From assembly GCA_033026295.1 (NCBI GenBank), contig CM065175.1, positions 22,020,837 through 22,084,836 of the forward strand: a stretch of 64,000 bases of DNA, given 5' to 3'. Under the pieces are notes generated by a model. It had not been told where the DNA came from. It searched no databases and worked only from the letters and a program-made list of their open reading frames with translations. A program made the translations under genes and the position numbers. Positions 1 through 12,713 of the stretch are shown in pieces. The DNA is from Channa striata (taxonomy: Eukaryota > Chordata > Actinopteri > Anabantiformes > Channidae). Position 1 is the first letter of the stretch. The number at the start of each line of letters is the position of its first letter.

Positions 1-1248
1 TTATTTGGGTATTAAACGTTTTTCTCCACTGTTAAAACCTCTTGACTTTGTTAGCTAGCTTTAGCCTGCTAACGCCAGCTGACAACAGCCTAAGCCCTAC
101 ACCTGACTGATGGCAGACCTGACAATTCATTTAGATTTCTCCAGCTGAAATTATATAGCCCGTTTACAGGATTTCTGCCTTCACCGGAGTGTTTGTCTTC
201 TATTCTACCATATCTGGCTGTTTCTTTGATTTTGTTTGACCTGATGTCCGACTGATCAATTAACTAGCCCCTGAATGAAAACAATCTTGAATGTTATTAA
301 ATGATTCTAAAATTAATATTAATTTAACTTTATTGTTGTCTCCTAGCTGTGAAAGCACAGCACAAAAATCTATATCTTTGTGTAGATGTTTTGTGTAGCA
401 CATGAATCGTTAAGAGCTGTACGGTGCCAGTGCAAATTAGCAAAATGTCCAGAAAACCTTTTTTTTCTACAATTTGTGACATACATGAAGTGTTGCATGC
501 TATGTATGTTGGGGTGTCAGATTTGAATATATAATGTTCTTTGTTTTCATAGTTCATTTTTACATATCTAATCTTAAAAATCTCAATCCTTAAGGATTTT
601 AGTTGTACATATTTTCTTTCTTTTAAAGTCACAGGGTACAAAGTCGACAATGGTATGCTTCAGCCTTGTCACAGCAGTTTAGAGAAGAGAACACATCCTG
701 TTTCAACATGTGCACAGAGGCAAATCTATAAATTAGTTACTTTTCCATTTGATGTGGAAGAACTTGACTGACTGGAAGCTCTGACCTCAACCAAATCAAC
801 TTCAGCTGGCATGAATTGGAGCGTGAGCTGTGAGCCAGGCTTCACTATTGCTGGAGTGAAATCCAAACTATGTTTTACAATGTAGTGGAAAGTGGAGACT
901 GTTAGCAGCACAAAATTGGCCATGGTCCCATGAAGAAATTTGCACATGCTTTGTTTGGGTGTCCTCATAGTGGTTCAGCTGACGCAACAGTATTCTTTTA
1001 ACATTAGGCCTTTTTTGAGGATTACATAAAAAAAAGTTTGAGGACATTACTTTCTGAACATGAAGCTGTGCAGATTAATAAAGGAAGAGGTGAGGCATTT
1101 TGCGAGTTACAGGGGTACAGAAATATGTATAACTGAATTGCTTATGTTTTTCTTTAAGTACTATGGTGCTTACTTCTTTGTGTGTGTCTAACACTATGTT
1201 TACCCTAGAAACCAGTAGTGGCTCTCATGCCTTCCTATCCATCTACAG
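1..1248. other. Non-coding sequence, probably etfb intron 1
   Basis: I see no exon here. The etfb first coding exon (the start methionine and roughly the first 18 residues of the protein) is expected upstream of 1249, but no matching codons are present in this stretch, so it probably lies left of the window. The sequence is AT-rich, and the ORFs in it have no recognisable family features. The last bases form a good splice acceptor ending at 1248. Confidence 0.4.
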
Positions 1249-3164
1249 ATTCGTGTGAAGCCAGACAACAGTGGTGTCGTGACGGATGGTGTTAAGCACT
1301 CAATGAACCCCTTCTGTGAGATTGCTGTTGAGGAGGCAGTTAAGCTGAAGGAGAAGAAGCTTATTAAGGAGGTTGTGGCTGTCAGCTGTGGGCCACAGCA
1401 AGCACAGGTGGGTACCATGGGGCCACAGTCTGTTCCCTGACCTTAATTAATCAATGTGGTGGGGAAATATATTGACATGCACCAAAGGTTTTCAGCTTTA
1501 TTGTTCTAACATATTATTTTGAAACTGTCAATACAGTGTTGCAAATGCTAATTAGAAGAAATAATATACTTAGAATTTCAGATCCAGAAGTTGCAATCAG
1601 TCATACTGTATTTAATCAGGGCAAATTTTTAAAGTGGGCCAACAATGTCTTTGACCCATATCTCCTCCTCGCTCAGGAGACCATCCGTACTGCCCTTGCC
1701 ATGGGGGCTGACCGTGGCATTCATGTGGAAGTTAGTGGGAAAGACTATGAAGCATTGGGACCTCTGCAGGTCTCAAAGATTCTGGCCGCTTTGGCCAAGA
1801 AGGAAGATGCTCAACTTGTCATCCTGGGCAAACAGGTTAAAGTGCAGAATTCTTTTCACTTAATGTCCCTATTTAAATCAGGTCACTCTTTCTGGTTTCA
1901 CACTCTAATGAATACGCATGTCTTGTGCTTCTATTACCTTCATCTAATCACTCGTGTTACTTTAATAGGCCATTGACGATGACTGCAATCAAACTGGCCA
2001 GATGACAGCAGCTTTACTGGACTGGCCTCAGGTCAGTAATTATTTAAATGCAGCAATTCTAAATAGGACTTTACTGACACTAATGATATCACTCCCTGTC
2101 CAGATCATTATAAAGGTTAGTGAAGACTAGTTGAAGTCAGTAAGAGCTACAGTGATCCTGCACAGTTCAGCAAAGCAGATCAAAGGCTGCTTGGATTACT
2201 GGAGTCAATTTCTACTGTCTGATCAGAAGGCAGACGCTTATGTTTTTTACATATCGTAGTTTACAGGTTAAACAAATTTAGACCAACTATTACGATGTAA
2301 ATCCAGACATATAGCCATACTATTTGTAATTTTGCGAGACTTTACCCATCTTGATAGGGTGATACATTTTTATATATGAGAAGTGCTGTTAAATTTTGTA
2401 GTCAGTAGTTTTCCTTTTTTCCCTCAAGTTTTCACATTTTAAATTGTAATGAAAGCAGCCAGCCAGCAGATGGGGCACATTGATGGTCTCATTACCCGAA
2501 GAAACTTTACGCCTCCTTCTCATGTCTTATTTTTTTAAAAAAAGAAAATGTTTTCAGGTAGACCCTCTTAAAAATAACTAATGTTATTTGGGACATTTAA
2601 GAATTTCATTAAATGTTTAAATTTATGATTTTTTACTGTAACTTCAAACTTCAGGGTACCTTTGCATCAGAAGTATCAGTTGAAGGCGATAAGGTAAAGC
2701 TGGTGAGAGAAATTGATGGTGGCTTGGAGACAATAAAGATCAACACACCAGCAGTGGTGACGGCAGACCTACGTCTCAACACTCCCAGATATGCCACCCT
2801 ACCAAATATCATGGTAGGAAACTGTACTCTACTGTAACTTTATTTGTCAGCCAGGTTGACCAAAGTGATGTACAGGTTAGAACATAAAAAACAATTCTAC
2901 ACAGTTTCATTTTTGACAATGACAAAGTGCTTTAAACACTTGGCAAAGAGTTTGGATATTACACAGTCTTCTACTGTGTGTCCCTTCTTCCAGAAAGCCA
3001 AGAAGAAGAAAATAGCTAACATGAAGCCTGCGGACTTAGGGGTGGATCTCACATCACGGCTGGAGGTGTTGAGAGTGGACGAGCCGCCACAGAGGCAGGC
3101 GGGAGTGAAGGTGGAGACAGTGGAGGACCTGGTGGGCAAACTGAAGGAGGCAGGAAGGATCTAG
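1249..3164 (+). CDS. etfb: Electron transfer flavoprotein beta subunit (5' partial)
   Basis: Mitochondrial matrix ETF beta. With ETF alpha it takes electrons from acyl-CoA and other dehydrogenases and passes them to ETF-ubiquinone oxidoreductase; the beta chain binds AMP. Five coding exons join in frame with GT-AG borders: 1249-1407, 1677-1835, 1969-2031, 2655-2813 and 2994-3164. They give 236 residues against about 255 in vertebrates, so only the N-terminal exon is missing. Diagnostic stretches are GVVTDGVKHSMNPFCEIAVE, the ETF-beta signature near AVVTADLRLNTPRYATLPNI, the lysine run KAKKKK, and the end VEDLVGKLKEAGRI followed by TAG. Exon lengths are all multiples of three. No frameshift or internal stop is seen. 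The neighbours vsig10l and lim2 match the human 19q13.41 order and support orthology. Confidence 0.95.
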
Positions 3165-5117
3165 ATGCTTCAGTAGCATGAGCAGAGGAGTGCAGCACCT
3201 GGCAGAAGGGTGAGTGTAACTGAAGATATATATTATATTTGTATTATAAATCTACAAGATACACTGTCAAACAATTTTGAAGTTTTATTTATTTCATTTA
3301 GATTTTTATTACCAATCTAAACTTTTTATTGAGTAATAGTTAAATGTAGAAATATTACTAATTCTCATATCCTAAGGTGATGAGAGGCATGATCAGAGAA
3401 GCTAAAATAAGAATGTTTAGTAATTTAGCTTTAAAATGACCTAAACTATTAGATGAAAACACAGAACTTGTGTTCACTGACTAACCAGGTAATCAACTAA
3501 TGACATCAGATTATATTGTGTGTATAATCTCCTGTGTTTTAAATTCTGATGTACAAACTGTGGTAATGACCTGATGAAGGCCGCAAACAGGTTTTCACTC
3601 TATACATTTTATTTCATGGAAAAAACATTTGGCGTTGATCATATTTATGCTTTTTGTGGACTAAAGGCCGTTTATTTTCCATTTTTCTAGGTAGTGGATA
3701 AGTTGGTGAACCATTATTGTAAAACACGTAGGAGAGTTCGTTATACCAAAAAAAAAAAAAAAAATAATAATCATTATACTTTATTAACCTTTTTTGTCTT
3801 TTGAGAATAACTTGATACATTTCAAGCTTGTGCATACAACGGCATTTCATCTCTGATGAATGATAGAACTGTTTGCTTGGAATATTAATATCCTTTTATA
3901 TCACCAGCTCTTCCACTTAAAAAAACTAATTAATTGCTTTGACAAAGAGTATTATGTGACTTCTGTGAGGGAAGCAAAAACTAATTAAAGATTTTAATTG
4001 CAACTCTTGCCTTGAATTGCATATCTCAATTCTATTCTCTCTTTTCAGGACTCTCTAATGAATAACTGGACCGCATTACATAAGCACACCATGAGGGCTA
4101 GCTTATGTATCCGTCTAATCCGTCTGTTCGAGACTGGCTCCTGGGGCTGTGCAGGGGAGGAGCACTGAGAAACACTGCTATGCAGCAGAACTAGACAACC
4201 ACAAAAAGATCATCTCCGTGTGCATTAATGTGTAGCGAGTTCAAGTCTACCATAAACCACTAATATAATTTTCAATGAACAGTCTTCAAACAATAATTGA
4301 AACCCAGGAACATGCTGCTGTTTGTTTTGCACTGTGCACTAACAGCACCAGTGCATTTTCATCAACCAGCAGCAGCAGACCCACCAGTTTGATCAGTAGA
4401 GGTGCCGGTTTTGTAAATCATGTATGTAAATATAGAACACATCCTTCAATATTAGTCATATCTGCTGGCAGTTTGTATAGTTTGTTTTTAATTGTGACTT
4501 GGTTTCAGTGCTCTGTATAAACAGTGTCTCTCAGTATGAGCAAGGAAAGATGATCATAAGTGAATTTTTACCATAAATGCCTCATTTCTCTGTTGATTGT
4601 ACAGAAAATTACCATTAAAGTAAAGCAGCCAGTCTTTTTCGTATCTTCCTACAGTTGTCTGTATTTTTTGTTGTTGATGTGCTAGTAACAATACGTCACA
4701 GCACGCTGTTCAAGTTCCCTGAAAATGTGTGTTTCATTTACCTTCAACTGTGGAGATTGGGACTGGGCAGTAAAAAATACACATTTAATTGTGTTGTATG
4801 CTGAAATATAGTTTATTTGTTAAATAATTAGGTAAAACTGCAGTCCAATTGAACAGTACTGTAATAAATCCCATCCTTTGTAAGGAATAAAAGACAAATT
4901 TTGTTGTTTGCGCTGTACAGTTGAATTGTTAGTTATTGATGAACCTTATTGCAGTATGAGTTGGCCTGATCTGAATCAACTGGACTATATATGAAATGCA
5001 CAAAGACAAACATGAGCGCTTGAATAAATGTCTAATCAACACCTTCCTAACTAAATTCAAAACAAAAACTTAACACTAATTTAAGGCATTTAGGACCCAA
5101 TGTTACAGTATAAGTTA
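3165..5117 (+). other. etfb 3' UTR and intergenic DNA
   Basis: After the etfb stop there is a possible UTR donor (GTGAGT near 3209) and a possible acceptor before 4050, so the 3' UTR may be spliced. ATTAAA near 4613 and AATAAA near 4886 are candidate poly(A) signals. A 19-base A run lies near 3748. No protein-coding exon is recognised; the short ORFs have no family features. Confidence 0.3.
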
Positions 5118-5560
5118 CAGTTATGTTCAGAATAATAGCAGTCCAACATCACTAACCACATAAATCACCATTTTTGGTAGAAATGATATTTCACGTGACA
5201 AATCGTTTACTAGTAGGTGTAGTAGAATGATAGAAAACCAACAGACCCAATTGATGTTTCAACAAGAAACGACCCTAAACACACCAGTAGGTGAGCAGCA
5301 TCTTTGTTCCAGACCAACAAGATGGAGAGGCCAGTCCAATCCTCGGACACTAATCCAATAGAAAACGTGTTGGTGACATCAAATATGCTGTTTCTGAGGC
5401 AAAACCGAGAAATGCAGAGGAATTGTGTAATGGAACCCCGATCGTCCTGGGCTGGAATACCTGTGCACAGGTGCCAGAGGTTGGTCGACTCCATGCCACA
5501 CAGATGTGAAGCAGTTCTCAAAAACGGTGGTTACACAACTAAATATTAGGTCAGTGATCC
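5118..5560 (+). mobile_element. Decayed Tc1/mariner-like element fragment
   Basis: The left end, preceded by TA at 5116-5117, has a terminal-repeat-like start CAGTTATGTTCAGAATAATA, typical of a common fish Tc1-like family. About 185 bases further on, a plus-strand reading frame (5304-5549) resembles the transposase C-terminus: SDTNPIENV (the third catalytic Glu region) and, near its end, LVDSMPHRCEAV and GGYTTKY. The first two catalytic Asp regions are missing and no right terminal repeat is evident, so this is an internally deleted, inactive remnant. Confidence 0.6.
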
Positions 5561-6082
5561 ACGGGAATCCTAAATCTTCAAGCATTTTTGAACAACCAAT
5601 ATTTCTTTTTCTTCACTTTCTGTAAAAAGCAACAGATTTGATGCGTTTTTCTTCCTGTATTGATTAAAATTAAGAAATCACCGAGCACATTAAAAAAACA
5701 TATCATTTTAAAATATTGATTCAAGGTTATAAAAAACGGATTTAAATCGAACCCAAAGTCTCTTTTTTTATTCAATTTTTAAAAAAAAATATATTTTTTT
5801 CATTTAGAAAACAAGCCCAGTATTTGTGAGTTCTAAGCATTTTCCACAGTGTTTGGATTTATTGACGTAATCATTTTTTTCCTCGAGCACATGCACTTGC
5901 AGGCACGAGCACAGATTGGAAGCGGATCCTTTTTAAATAAGGGGCGTGGCCTCACGTGCCTCACAATCAGGGCTTTCACTCGGCGCAGGTGAGGTGCTCA
6001 CGCGCTCTGCGCAGCAGCAGGTTCAGGTCGTCGTCGTCCGAGAGCTTTTCTTTTTGGATTCTCAGATACTCATAAACTGCTT
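5561..6082. promoter_or_regulatory. vsig10l upstream region
   Basis: The first half is AT-rich. From about 5885 to 6082 the sequence becomes GC-richer, with several CG dinucleotides and CACGTG/CACGCG-like words, directly before the vsig10l start at 6083. This fits a promoter and 5' UTR, but no TATA box or start site can be fixed by eye. Confidence 0.3.
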
Positions 6083-9000
6083 ATGACAATGACGTGTCTT
6101 GGCTGTGGGAGGTCAAGCACATATTTTTTCACTTTTTTGCTCAGCTTTACTTTTCAGGGTAAGTTCAAAACTCAGCTGCATATAGATTTCTAATATTATT
6201 TCTGATAATAATTATGGTGTTAGTTTAATACGAACAGACATTCAGGGCTCTGTTGGCATTGGATCATTTTGTTCCTCATGAACTATCCAGATGATTAATT
6301 TCTCTTTATGCCGCTCACCTGTCTCTGCGCCCACAGCTGCCCCCGCTGAGCTGCTGGTCTCTCCTGTCGGTGCCGCTGGGCTAAATGCAGCAGCGGGCAG
6401 CAGTGTGACTCTGGCCGTGTCGTTCAGCGGTGCCCCTGACCCAGTGGTCACCTGGTTCATGGGCCGTCTACATGTTGTCACGTGGACCCTCAACTCCGGT
6501 GCTCCCCCAGACATAGCTGAAAACTTGAGGAAGGTGATCAGGTTAGAGCCCAACGGATCCCTTACTTTTGCAAACGTGACACCTGACTACACCAATAACT
6601 ACACTGTCGAAATGACAAAGCCTGGCCTGAGTAGAGCGGTGACCGGTTTCACTCTGAGGGTGTTCGGTGAGTACAACCTGAGCTCTGGAGTTTGCGTCTT
6701 TAGTGGAGGGTCATAATGGATTTAATGGCTCTGAGTTTGTGCCCTTCCACAGAATTGATCCAGGATGTGGTTCTGAGCGCGCGGCCTGCGTTTGCCCAAG
6801 AGGGAGCTGACCAGTTGACCCTGCAGTATGAGCTGCTGCGTGGAATCGTCGAGCAACAGACGTGGTTCTTCCGTGGCACAGAGCTGAAAACCAGCTCACA
6901 CTACTTGGTGGAGCAAAGGAGCCTTGTGATCCTCAGACCAAACCGAAGCGACACGGGCTGGTACACGCTGGTACTGACAAACCCCTTCAGCAACGTGACA
7001 AGTCAAATTAATGTGGCTGTGCTCTGTAAGAACTACACCAGTTTCATCCCGACCAGGCAATTTTTGGAAATGCTTTCTCTGAATCCATTTTCTCTTTCTG
7101 GTCTGCTACAGATGGACCGGATGAGCCCGTGCTAGAAGCCCGTCCCGCTCAGCCTTTCTACGTGTCAGGGGACTCGCTGAGCCTCTCCTGCCACGCTGAG
7201 GGGCTCCCACAGCCCACCGCTCGGTGGGACTTTGGTGGTCAAACCCTGTTCGCCTCCCACAATGGAGTCCTGAATCTAACAAATGTGCGGACCGGCCAAG
7301 GGGGCGTTTATACATGCACACTGCTTAACAAGCAGACTGCAGTACAGCGGCAAAAAAACATGACTTTATATGTTTATGGTATGTGAAATGCATGGCTTTT
7401 ATTTCATGCATGTATGTGAAATATGAGCATTTTGCATGTGTCCATATGAAAGTGTCTTAAATCATTCTATTGCTGTTATACAATATTTATACATTTGCAT
7501 ATTGAAACGCTTGTTCACCCAATTTGAATGATTTATTGTGCTCAGTGGCTGTGCATTGGTTTTTGATGTTTACACTGATTTGTTTTATAAATGCAAGTGA
7601 TATTATTTATGTTTTAAAAAAAATATGGACCCAAGACTGTGTGATTCATGTTGCTTTTTGCGAGACAGAGAGACCGTCCGGTAACCCGATGTGCTCTGTG
7701 CAGTCAGTGACTAACACCAGCCTGCAGTATCTCTGCCAGTGGCCTGGTGGGTCCCCACAAGCTCAGCTGTCTTTCCCAGCTCTAAACACCAGCAGTGGAG
7801 CAGGAAGCCTCAGCTGGATTGTCACTGTCACCCCCACCGATAACCTCAGTGGGAGAACGTTCACGTGCATCGCAAACCACCCAGTTGAACAGAATACGTG
7901 CAATATTACTGCAAGTAAGTTTACAGACATTGGACATCCTATTAAATGATGAATCTGTATTTTAAAGAAACGTATCTTTGAAATCAGGGAGTCCAGTAGA
8001 GTTTCTCCCAGCTGTGACAACCACAGTTGACTCAGAGGACAAAATAGTGGTGACCATCCACTGCGTCAGCGATGCGTCACCTAGGGCTGTGGTGTCCTGG
8101 ACCAAAGGCAGTGAAGCAATCGCCAGCGGGACAGTTCACCAGATCAGCAGTGACACCACGCAGCTCCAGGTTCGTGATTCTAACGTCAGCAACTTTCTCC
8201 TACAAAACTACACCTGCACCTGCAGCAACCCACTGGGAATCCAGAGGAGGGAAACGCTGTTGCAAGGTACAGTACTGCTGATCGTAGGTGGAGAGAACGA
8301 CCTGCTTCATTTCCTGATCGCATCAGTTACAATTACTTTACACATGAAGACTTTGGAGCAGACACTGGTACAAGATGTACTGCTTAGGAAAAAATAAAAG
8401 TATTAAATCCATGTAAAAACCAAGTAGTCCCCTTTAACTGGCATGTTAGATTATGTCTTACTCATACTGTTATTAATATTGTTTCATTTTATTGCCGTAA
8501 TTTCCTAACTTTTTACCACTGAATGTCTAAGGTTATTTAGGGTTTTGCCTTTTTTATACCACTCAACAATCCTGCTTATGTAATAAGCACTATAAATCAA
8601 TATCAGTTCTCTAAATTATTAAACTTTATTATATCTTAGAAACCATAGTCCACTTAATATTTTTAAAATAGATAACTATCCAAAATTCTCTGTTTGGCAG
8701 ATCTGTTTACCTTTCATTCTGCCAGCATCCATATCCAATGTTTGATTTGAGGATTTAGAAAGTAGTACAATAAATAACAGATCGTGAAAATGAGTTGGGA
8801 GTTATTTTGACATTTACTAATTCTTTTCTGCATTTACTGTTTTACTTAATTGCCTATAGCCTGTACAATATAATTGTTTAGCATATTGCCTTCATTTTTA
8901 CGTCTGTCACCACTGCCATACTGTGCAGTGATTATTTGCCGTCTCCAAAGACTCTGTTGCCTTCAGCTTTTCATCGCTGACACAATGGGCCCTCAGATGG

Positions 9001-10643
9001 AGAGCTAAGTAAAACTTGAGATCGCCGTTTCCGTTTAAACAAAGCTCTTCAGTCTTGGTATACCCTTAACCTCCCCCCGTCTGTCCCTTGCTTGATCCCC
9101 GTTTACAATTCCTCCGTCTACAGGGCCGTCTATCTCAGATTCCAACGTGCTCCCTAATAAAGATGGAACCATTGTCACGTTGACCTGGGAGATCCCACCT
9201 ACCTCTGTTGTTACAGGTAAAGTGATAATTCGCTGTAGGAAGGTGGTTCTGAAAAGTGAAGTTGATGCCTTCATCCACCGCAAACAAACTTACCCCTATG
9301 AACTTGTACATGTCAGCAAAACTGTCTTGAGAAGCCGACGCGGTGCATCAGAAACTCCACACTGAAAATAGGGGAGTAAATATTAGGTAATGTGTGAATC
9401 CACTGGCTGAGCAGAACTGTGTTTTGGTAAAAATAACGTTAGCACAATAGTCCTGTCAAATACAAATGTCAGTTTTTGTTGTCTCCATATGTGAGTTTGT
9501 GTACACATAACAGTAATATTTGTCCAGTCAAAAAGAATCTGAACCCTCAGCATCTCTTTTAGTGATTGGTCAGCTCTGATGCCGGTGTTATGGAAAAATA
9601 ATTGCTTGTATTTTTTACTGCAAAGGGTTTAACATTGAAATGTTAGGACCCGACCTGCTGAACAACAGTGGAAGCCAAACTACAGGGAGCTCCAACACGT
9701 ACCGCACCATCCAGCAGAAACCTGGCACTGCTCGCAGCACGGACGTCTTCGCCCTCAATCCCCGCCTGACGTATCAGTTTCGCGTCATGCCCAAAGCTGG
9801 CGTGACTGTAGGAGAGCCGTCTGTGGCCCACAGAATCGGCCCGGGTATGGCAAACGTTGTGTATTAAAGCACCACTTTAGTGATGACGGTGATTGTAACA
9901 CTAGTGCAATCAGTGGTGATATTCTCTCGATACTAGGTACAGGCCTCAGCGGCCCTGCCGTCGCTGGCATTGCCGCTGGAATCCCCTGTGGCCTTCTCTT
10001 CCTGTTCCTGATAGGTGGCCTCATTTATCTCTACACCCGCCACAACAAGAACAAAAGTAGGTGAAGTCTCTGTGCCTAATGAGTTTAACACTAAAGAAAG
10101 TTCATTTAAGTTTAAGAAATGCTTGTTTTTCCGTCTGTTGGAGGTCGTCAGACTCGCTATCCAGTGTCCAGAGCAGTTGAAAAGGTTAGAATCACTTTAC
10201 TATCTACCCCCAGTCCACTCAGTGTTAATAAAGTTTATCTTCCGAAACCACCACTTTAAATTTAAGCACAGTCCCATTTTCTAAATGTTCAGTGAGCAAT
10301 CTGGCCGTCTTCATTTCAAATTCACCGAGACCCACTGTATTTTACATGTGAGTGTTGTTGTTCATGAATGTGTTTCTATATTCACTCCGCAGACAAAATC
10401 AACCCAGTCAGACGTAGCTCCTAATCACCCAGCAGCAGGGCGGCTGAAGTCCCCCCCTGATTACAACAGATTACAGCAGGTAGATTTTTTTAAAATATAA
10501 ATCCATTGTTGTGGAAGATTGTTTATTCTGTGCATTTACAGTAAATCATCTGCCCTGTTTTTCCGTAGACTCCTTCTGAAAGATCAGTGGCTCTCCCCAC
10601 GTTCACCCCTCCACCACCTGTCAGAGTTGCTACAACGGTCTAG
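6083..10643 (+). CDS. vsig10l: V-set and Ig domain-containing protein 10-like
   Basis: A type I membrane Ig-superfamily protein with a complete 12-exon model: 6083-6158, 6337-6666, 6753-7025, 7112-7378, 7669-7914, 7988-8266, 9124-9216, 9626-9844, 9937-10056, 10144-10184, 10393-10479 and 10569-10643. It gives 701 residues. Exons 1-9 all end in phase 1, the usual rule for Ig and Fn3 modules. Exon 1 encodes a signal peptide (hydrophobic FFTFLLSFTF). Exons 2-6 encode five Ig-like domains; GWYTLVL, GGVYTCTL and NYTCTCSN are F-strand motifs. Exons 7-8 form one fibronectin III-like domain (LTWEIPP, TYQFRVMPKAG). Exon 9 is the membrane helix followed by YLYTRHNKNK. Exons 10-12 give a short Tyr/Pro-rich tail ending PPPPVRVATTV. 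Position next to etfb matches human VSIG10L. The domain reading is strong; the exact ortholog name is inferred. Confidence 0.8.
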
Positions 10644-11006
10644 ACGCCAAAAAGGTTTTCAGTGTGTATGTTAATTTTGTATGTTGTACTTGAATTTGTT
10701 TTACAAAAATGTTGCATGTTCTATATTTGTTATTTCAGGTAAAACAAGTATTAGTGTCAAGATGATTTTATGAGCCTCTGTACCTCTTACAGTTTTAATA
10801 TTTAAAATATTGTAGCAGTTGTTACTATTTCATTTTATAAAATGAAAGGGAAAAAAACGTATATACATCATAGTATAAAATTACATGAAGCTGAATGCAA
10901 AGCCCAGGAACAATGACCGTGATACCTAAAACAGGTAAAAATCCGTCGTCCTTTTTTTCCGCTTCATCTTTTAAGTCATTTTTTTTTTTTCTTTTCTTCT
11001 TCTGGA
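10644..11006 (+). other. vsig10l 3' UTR and downstream DNA
   Basis: AT-rich sequence after the vsig10l stop, with a homopolymer tract at 10980-10991. I see no clear AATAAA on the plus strand close to the stop and no coding exon. Confidence 0.3.
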
Positions 11007-11411
11007 TCATGTAAAGGATTTTCTTACCACCTCCTTTGTGGGTTCAGTCCTGGTGGTGGTGTACCCATCAGTCCTTTCACTTCCGTTCTTGCTCGTGCTT
11101 TGATCAGCTGCAGCTCCTTCATGCATCAATACAGTAAGTGTATTAAAATCGATGCTGCCTGTCCCTGGAACCCCTGCAGAGGGAGCCGTTGTCACACTGT
11201 TCTGTGAAATTTCATCCTCTTGTAACTCGGCATGAGAAACCGTTTGCCCCTCGAGACGCTTTGTGTCTTGTGCTCGTTGTGAGCTGTGAGTCATGTTACA
11301 GTACATCTGTACCGTGATGGAGGCTGCCCTCGCTCTAACATCCTGTTGTTTTCTGATGCGGTTTTCCAGCAGACGGTGATGATGATCAGTGTTTGAAAGG
11401 TTACAACTCAC
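11007..11411 (-). CDS. Unassigned minus-strand ORF, 134 codons
   Basis: An uninterrupted reading frame starting MSCNLSNTDHHH and ending EVVRKSFT. It is rich in Ser, Thr, Gln and charged residues, with no hydrophobic segment and no Cys pattern, so if real it would be a soluble or cytoplasmic tail region. A pyrimidine-rich acceptor-like site lies just upstream on the minus strand (near 11424), so it could instead be the last exon of an unseen gene. I do not recognise the family. It may be chance, as nothing beside it confirms it. Confidence 0.2.
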   Translation of the reverse strand: MSCNLSNTDHHHRLLENRIRKQQDVRARAASITVQMYCNMTHSSQRAQDTKRLEGQTVSHAELQEDEISQNSVTTAPSAGVPGTGSIDFNTLTVLMHEGAAADQSTSKNGSERTDGYTTTRTEPTKEVVRKSFT

Positions 11412-11700
11412 CGAGACACTAAAAATGGAAAGTACAAGACGGTGCCGCTTGACACTGACATTCAGAGCTGATGCCTGTTATAAACTGTCATGATCAGGGT
11501 TCAACATGTCTGAGCAAGGGACCAGTGCTGGTGTCATTTCTGACTAACACACATCTGTCAGGGGAGTTTAGAGAATGTGCCCAGAGGCAAACACGCTCTA
11601 GACAGCCTTAGAATTAGTGTTACTTATGCATCCATCCATTATTAAAACGAAGAACAAAACACAAGCGTTTTCAAACCTTAACCCAGAGACAAGTGCTATG

Positions 11701-11702
<2 letters not shown>

Positions 11703-11737
<35 letters not shown>
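11703..11737. repeat. Poly-T run, about 35 bases
   Basis: Uninterrupted T homopolymer. It could be the poly(A) tail of a minus-strand retroinsertion or simple slippage. No retroelement body is recognisable on either side. Confidence 0.9.
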
Positions 11738-11741
<4 letters not shown>

Positions 11742-12237
11742 AGCTCGAATGTGTTTTTATGTTATGAACATTTCGGGAAACCCACATGAACTATTTTACA
11801 CAAGAGAATGAAACAGAGTTTACTGGGTATGACTTAAACATTTTGTAGAAATTGCAAGTAACAAAAGTGTCTCAATCAACTGCAGTGCGGGTGCAGTGGG
11901 CTTGTTATCTTTCATTGGAGTTTGTGTATGTTTTTATTGGCTTGTCAAATTGACCGAAATGCTTAAATAATCCACAGGGACGATGTGATAATTAATCCAT
12001 CTGACATGTAAAAAGTCCGGCTCTTGTAGCAGTTGTTACACTTCGTGTGTCATACCTGTTCAGGTATAGATATTACGAACACTGTAAACTATGACTAACA
12101 TCTAACTAATAAACCTAATGATCAAATGTCATTGCTAATACTTTAAATATTGTTGGTGATTTACAGTCAGTGTTTCTTCCACTTGGCCGTTTGACAGTGA
12201 ACGTGCGATGTGTCATTTTCATTTAGCACCTCTATGG

Positions 12238-12238
<1 letters not shown>

Positions 12239-12274
<36 letters not shown>
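12239..12274. repeat. (TG)n microsatellite
   Basis: About 18 perfect TG units, a typical fish dinucleotide microsatellite. The C-rich sequence at 12420-12470 beside it opens overlapping reading frames on both strands. These are composition artefacts, not genes. Confidence 0.95.
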
Positions 12275-12275
<1 letters not shown>

Positions 12276-12619
12276 CCACACCCCGGCCGCCCTGAAAGAA
12301 AGTGTGCACCTCAGCATGTTCCATTGACCACGGCAGTACTGCAAGCCTTTGCACATCCGCAGTTCCAGAACACCCAACAGAACAACAGACAAGGACTGGG
12401 CGGCAGCAGCCTCATATACCCGACCCTCCCCTGACCCCCCCACACCCCACCGACCCCCCAAAATACTCCCATGTAATTCAATGTGGGAGAGTCACGTGGC
12501 CTTTGGCCCACCAGCCGAAGTGCGTTTGTTCTGTGTTGAATGTTTTAAAGGATTTTGCCTCCATCAACAGAAAAGTGGAGGGGATAACTTTTTGGAATCC
12601 AGCCTAGGGCTTCCTCTTT

Positions 12620-12713
12620 GACGTTTCGCTCACTCCTGACCTGCACACTCTCTCACTCTTTCCCTGAGGAAAGGCTCGTACTTAAGAGGGTTGATATATC
12701 CTGAAGAATTCAG
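12620..12713 (+). other. lim2: Possible non-coding first exon of lim2
   Basis: The sequence before 12713 ends in a consensus donor, AATTCAG followed by GTAAGAC. An acceptor, TTTTCCTTTTAG ending at 13832, lies before the lim2 coding exon. The model is a 5' UTR exon, an intron of about 1.1 kb, then the exon holding the start codon. The left border (transcription start) is not visible. The model is inferred from splice signals only. Confidence 0.35.

Noticed and set aside
3614..3850. Minus-strand frame through the poly-A run, with a Phe tract
   Set aside because: It is driven by the A homopolymer and has no family features.
5210..5521. 103-codon minus-strand frame at the Tc1 fragment
   Set aside because: It is antisense to the recognisable transposase C-terminus on the plus strand.
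12302..12621. Overlapping Pro-rich frames on both strands near the TG repeat
   Set aside because: They come from C-rich composition and the dinucleotide repeat. No splice context or family match.
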